From positions 1 to 20,461 of the IMG/VR virus record IMGVR_UViG_3300009790_003956: DNA of 20,461 nt. One strand, written 5' to 3'. How positions within the stretch are numbered: position 1 is the stretch's first letter; each line of letters begins with the position of its first letter. Shown piece by piece: positions 18,169 to 20,461 of this stretch. The notes below the pieces were generated by a model. The model was not told the DNA's origin and ran no database searches. It was given only the letters and a program-made list of their open reading frames with translations. Position numbers and translations under genes: made by a program. This stretch comes from a virus.

Positions 18169-20087
18169 TGTCCTGGCCATTTGGTAGCGCCGCTCTGATG
18201 GTGGCCACCTCGTTCCTCGCAGGCTTGGCACCGCCCCCCGACCTGAAGCCGTCCGAGTGGGCGGAGCAGTCGGTTCAAATTCCCGTCGGCAACGCGATCC
18301 CTGGTCTGATCAGTTTCGACAACGCGCCGTATCAGCGCGAGCCGTTGGACATGACGGCCGACCCATCGTGTCACCGTATCACGCTCAAATGGGGCGCGCA
18401 GGTTGGCAAGACGCAGCTGGCACTCTGCGCTCAGGGTTTTAAGATTGTGCACGACCCGGTGTCTCAGCTGATGATGCAGCCGTCGGAAGGCGACTTGCAG
18501 ACATGGCTGACGACGAAGTTTAACCCGCTGGTCGAAGCCAACCCCGACCTTGAGACGCGGATCGCCACGCCTCGGGCGCGCAAGGGCGTGAACAACACGC
18601 GGATGAAGTCCTACCCGGGCGGCTTCATCATGTTTGCCTGGTCCGGATCGCCCAAGACGCAGCGCGGCCGGTCTGCGCCGTTCATCGTCTGCGACGAAAC
18701 CGACGGCTACGATCGCACGGCCGAGGGCCATCCTGTCGGTCTGCTGTGGGAGCGCGCCAACACCTTTGATGATCAGCGCAAGCTGGTAGAGATTTCGACG
18801 CCAACAATCCGCGGGATTTCGTGGATCGATCATGCCTACGAGCAGGGGGACCAGCGTCAGTTCCATGTGGCCTGTCCGCAGTGCGATGCCGTCCAGACGA
18901 TCGAGTGGTCAAACGTCAAATGGCAAAAGAACGCGGACGGCGAGCACATGCCCGAGAGCGCCTATTATGAGTGCCAGGCGAATGGCTGTGTTTGGTCTGA
19001 CACCGATCGGTACTTTGCCATCCGAAACGCCGAGCGGCTGGGGCATGGGTGGAAGGCAAAGAAGCCGTTCCGGGGGCATGCGTCCTATCATCTCAACGGG
19101 CTCTATTCCTGCTTTGTGAAGCTGAAGATGATCGTGCAGTCGTTCCTGGACAAGAAAGCGGCCGGGGATCTGCAGACCTTCGTCAACGTCACGCTTGCCG
19201 AAGCCTGGGAGGAAGAGGCCGAGACGCTCGAGGTCGAGCAGCTGATCGCGCGCGCCGAGCCGTTCCCATCGAAGGTTCCGATGGAAGTCGGCGTCCAGAC
19301 GTGCGGTGTCGACATGCAAGAGGATCGCCTCGAGCTCGAGCGCGTCGGCTGGGGGTTGGGCGAGGAAAGTTGGAGCCTCGATCATCAAGTCTTCTGGGGT
19401 GACCCGCTTAAGCCTGAAGTCTGGAACCAGCTTTTTGACTATCTCGATCAAACCTTCGAGCACGAATCCGGGGCGCAGATGCGGATTGCCTCTGCGTGTG
19501 TCGACACCGGTGGTTCTGGTGGCCTGACCCAGGCGGCTTATGAGCAGCTGCGCGGGAAGCAGCGGCGCAACATCTTTCCCATTAAGGGAGGCAAGGGGTG
19601 GGACAATCCGATCGCGTCTGCTCCGAAGAAGTCCAAGTCGGGCAAGCGCGCGCGGCCGGTGACCTTGTTCACGATCGGGGTCAATGACGCCAAGCTGATT
19701 GTGATGCGTCGGGCAAAGCAAGACACGCCTGGGCAGGGCTATTGCCACTGGCCTGTCGATCGGGATCCGGAGTGGTTTCACCAGCTGACGGCCGAGCGGT
19801 TGGTGACCCGGTTCGTGCGGGGCTTCCCAATCCGCGAGTGGAAGAAAACCCGCGACCGAAACGAGGCGCTCGATTGCCGGGTCTATGCCTATGCCGCGCT
19901 GAAAATCTTGAACCCGAATATCTTGGTGCGGCTGCGCCGGCTCAAACCCGACGACGATCATGTTGCGGAGGATGAAACGGTCGCGGGGGAACCGCCAGAG
20001 GAAGCGAAGCCAAAGGCTCGCAAGACTAGGCGAGGTAAAACGCGCCGCACACGACCTCGTGGATCAGGGCGGATCAGCAATAGGTAG
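18168..20087 (+). CDS. Terminase large subunit, lambda gpA family
   Basis: A 639-residue packaging ATPase and nuclease, the same length as lambda gpA (641). The ATPase domain has the adenine region LKPSEWAEQ, Walker A WGAQVGKT (75-82), Walker B FIVCDE (172-177) with the acidic pair Asp176-Glu177, and the coupling stretch ISTPT (209-213). A four-cysteine zinc site follows: CPQC (236-239), Cys269 and Cys274. The nuclease domain is about 310-580, with CGVDMQEDRLELE, ACVDTGGSGG and NEALDCRVYAYAALKIL, carrying the acidic residues that cut the concatemer. The basic C-terminal tail (KPKARKTRRGKTRRTRPRG) would contact portal or DNA. The start overlaps the small subunit stop. Confidence 0.93.
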   Translation: MSWPFGSAALMVATSFLAGLAPPPDLKPSEWAEQSVQIPVGNAIPGLISFDNAPYQREPLDMTADPSCHRITLKWGAQVGKTQLALCAQGFKIVHDPVSQLMMQPSEGDLQTWLTTKFNPLVEANPDLETRIATPRARKGVNNTRMKSYPGGFIMFAWSGSPKTQRGRSAPFIVCDETDGYDRTAEGHPVGLLWERANTFDDQRKLVEISTPTIRGISWIDHAYEQGDQRQFHVACPQCDAVQTIEWSNVKWQKNADGEHMPESAYYECQANGCVWSDTDRYFAIRNAERLGHGWKAKKPFRGHASYHLNGLYSCFVKLKMIVQSFLDKKAAGDLQTFVNVTLAEAWEEEAETLEVEQLIARAEPFPSKVPMEVGVQTCGVDMQEDRLELERVGWGLGEESWSLDHQVFWGDPLKPEVWNQLFDYLDQTFEHESGAQMRIASACVDTGGSGGLTQAAYEQLRGKQRRNIFPIKGGKGWDNPIASAPKKSKSGKRARPVTLFTIGVNDAKLIVMRRAKQDTPGQGYCHWPVDRDPEWFHQLTAERLVTRFVRGFPIREWKKTRDRNEALDCRVYAYAALKILNPNILVRLRRLKPDDDHVAEDETVAGEPPEEAKPKARKTRRGKTRRTRPRGSGRISNR

Positions 20088-20093
20088 TCAGGT

Positions 20094-20461
20094 TTGCTCC
20101 ATCAGTTTCCCAGCTCAGTCACGGCCGGCTTAAGCATCAAGGCCGAGGTGCATGTCGATGCATATCCGGCACCCGAGTGGACATTGACGGCAATCATCCG
20201 TGGTCCGTCTTCGATCGATCTGGAAGCGGCACCGCTCGGGTCTGGGCATTTGTTCGTCGTAACCGCGGCCGTCACCTCGGGTTGGGAGGCTGGCACCTAT
20301 GCGGTGTCGGTCCGTGCCGTCTCGAGGGAGGATGTGCATGAGGTCGAAGCCGGTCAGCTGACCATCGCTGCGGATCTGGTGTCGGTCGATGCCGGGTTTG
20401 AGGCACGTGGTCATGCGCAGCGAGTGCTTGCCTCGATCGAGGCGGTCATCGAGGGCCGCGC
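20094..20461 (+). CDS. Head-region phage protein, truncated by the window edge
   Basis: At least 122 residues, continuing beyond the window. I start it at TTG 20094 because the in-frame stop is just before (20085-20087) and the encoded FPSSVTAGLSIKAEV segment fits the head-joining/neck family I recall after gpA-type terminases, usually beginning near FPTSVTAGL. The body is strand-rich (PEWTLTAIIRGPSSIDLEA, WEAGTYAVSVRAV) and then helical (ARGHAQRVLASIEAVIEGRA). The family match is from memory. Without the C-terminal half the role is not certain. Confidence 0.55.
   Translation, partial: MLHQFPSSVTAGLSIKAEVHVDAYPAPEWTLTAIIRGPSSIDLEAAPLGSGHLFVVTAAVTSGWEAGTYAVSVRAVSREDVHEVEAGQLTIAADLVSVDAGFEARGHAQRVLASIEAVIEGR

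Larger units (their letters stand above)
2042..20461. mobile_element. Integrated temperate phage, left part, with cargo genes next to the tRNA
   Basis: The block contains a tyrosine integrase (8101-9129), a repressor and Cro-like immunity region, a replication initiator, a lysis cassette and terminase genes, in temperate-phage order. The left limit is inferred to be the tRNA-Cys gene, because the AT-richer restriction-modification and HEPN genes begin right after it. The alternative is that the phage begins close to the integrase, near 7940-8100, and that the cargo is a separate older island. No repeat of the tRNA 3' end is visible in the window, so the right attachment site must lie beyond 20461 if the tRNA is the target. 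Confidence 0.6.

Noticed and set aside
17877-18866. Leftward 329-residue frame
   Set aside because: Shadow spanning the terminase small/large junction; no protein features.
18909-19961. Leftward 350-residue frame opposite the large terminase
   Set aside because: Shadow of the confident terminase gene in GC-rich DNA.
1-20461. CRISPR array
   Set aside because: No set of regularly spaced repeats with unique spacers was seen; the iterons at 13018-13098 are too close and too few.

Overview
This window looks like a chromosome segment of an alphaproteobacterium, most likely a roseobacter-type Rhodobacteraceae, that carries the left part of an integrated temperate phage. The grounds are a GC-rich core, short tightly packed genes, a PUA-domain ProB without ProA beside it, and alphaproteobacterial-style phage genes. 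The lineage is inferred from protein style only; no database was searched.

Core chromosome (1-2041): the 3' end of an unidentified gene, an overlapping hot-dog acyl-CoA thioesterase, a glutamate 5-kinase (proB) followed by a strong intrinsic terminator, and a complete tRNA-Cys(GCA) with encoded CCA. The tRNA is the likely phage attachment target and the left limit of foreign DNA, but no second copy of its 3' end lies in the window, so this is not proven.

Accessory cargo (2042-8100), more AT-rich than either flank: a type II restriction-modification pair arranged tail to tail, then an ATGA-coupled two-gene operon. The methyltransferase carries an extra N-terminal regulator-like domain. The restriction enzyme has Cfr10I/Bse634I-family catalytic spacing. 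The two-gene operon has its own promoter and encodes a DGQHR/ParB-like protein and a protein with a C-terminal HEPN-type R-x4-H motif. The operon looks like an undescribed or poorly described defence or toxin-antitoxin module and is the best candidate for a novel system here.

Phage left arm (8101-11600): a leftward chain of overlapping small genes ends in a tyrosine integrase. It is preceded by a hairpin-rich stretch without a convincing gene (9605-9980), two more leftward early genes, a small HTH repressor, and a rightward Cro/YdaS-like gene that appears to be leaderless. The AAATCCG-type repeats and the 20-bp palindrome around 10.8 and 11.3 kb look like the immunity operators.

Early, middle and late genes (11612-20461): one leftward zinc-ribbon gene, then a rightward, mostly overlapping gene train. 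It comprises an HTH protein, a small membrane protein, a replication initiator with internal iterons (probable phage origin), a DUF1064 nuclease-like protein, a Mor-like activator, a lysis cassette (amidase with membrane tail plus overlapping spanin pair), a ParB-methyltransferase fusion, terminase small and large (lambda gpA-type) subunits, and the start of a head-region gene cut by the window end. The lysis genes precede the packaging genes, and the rest of the virion genes and the right attachment site lie beyond the window.
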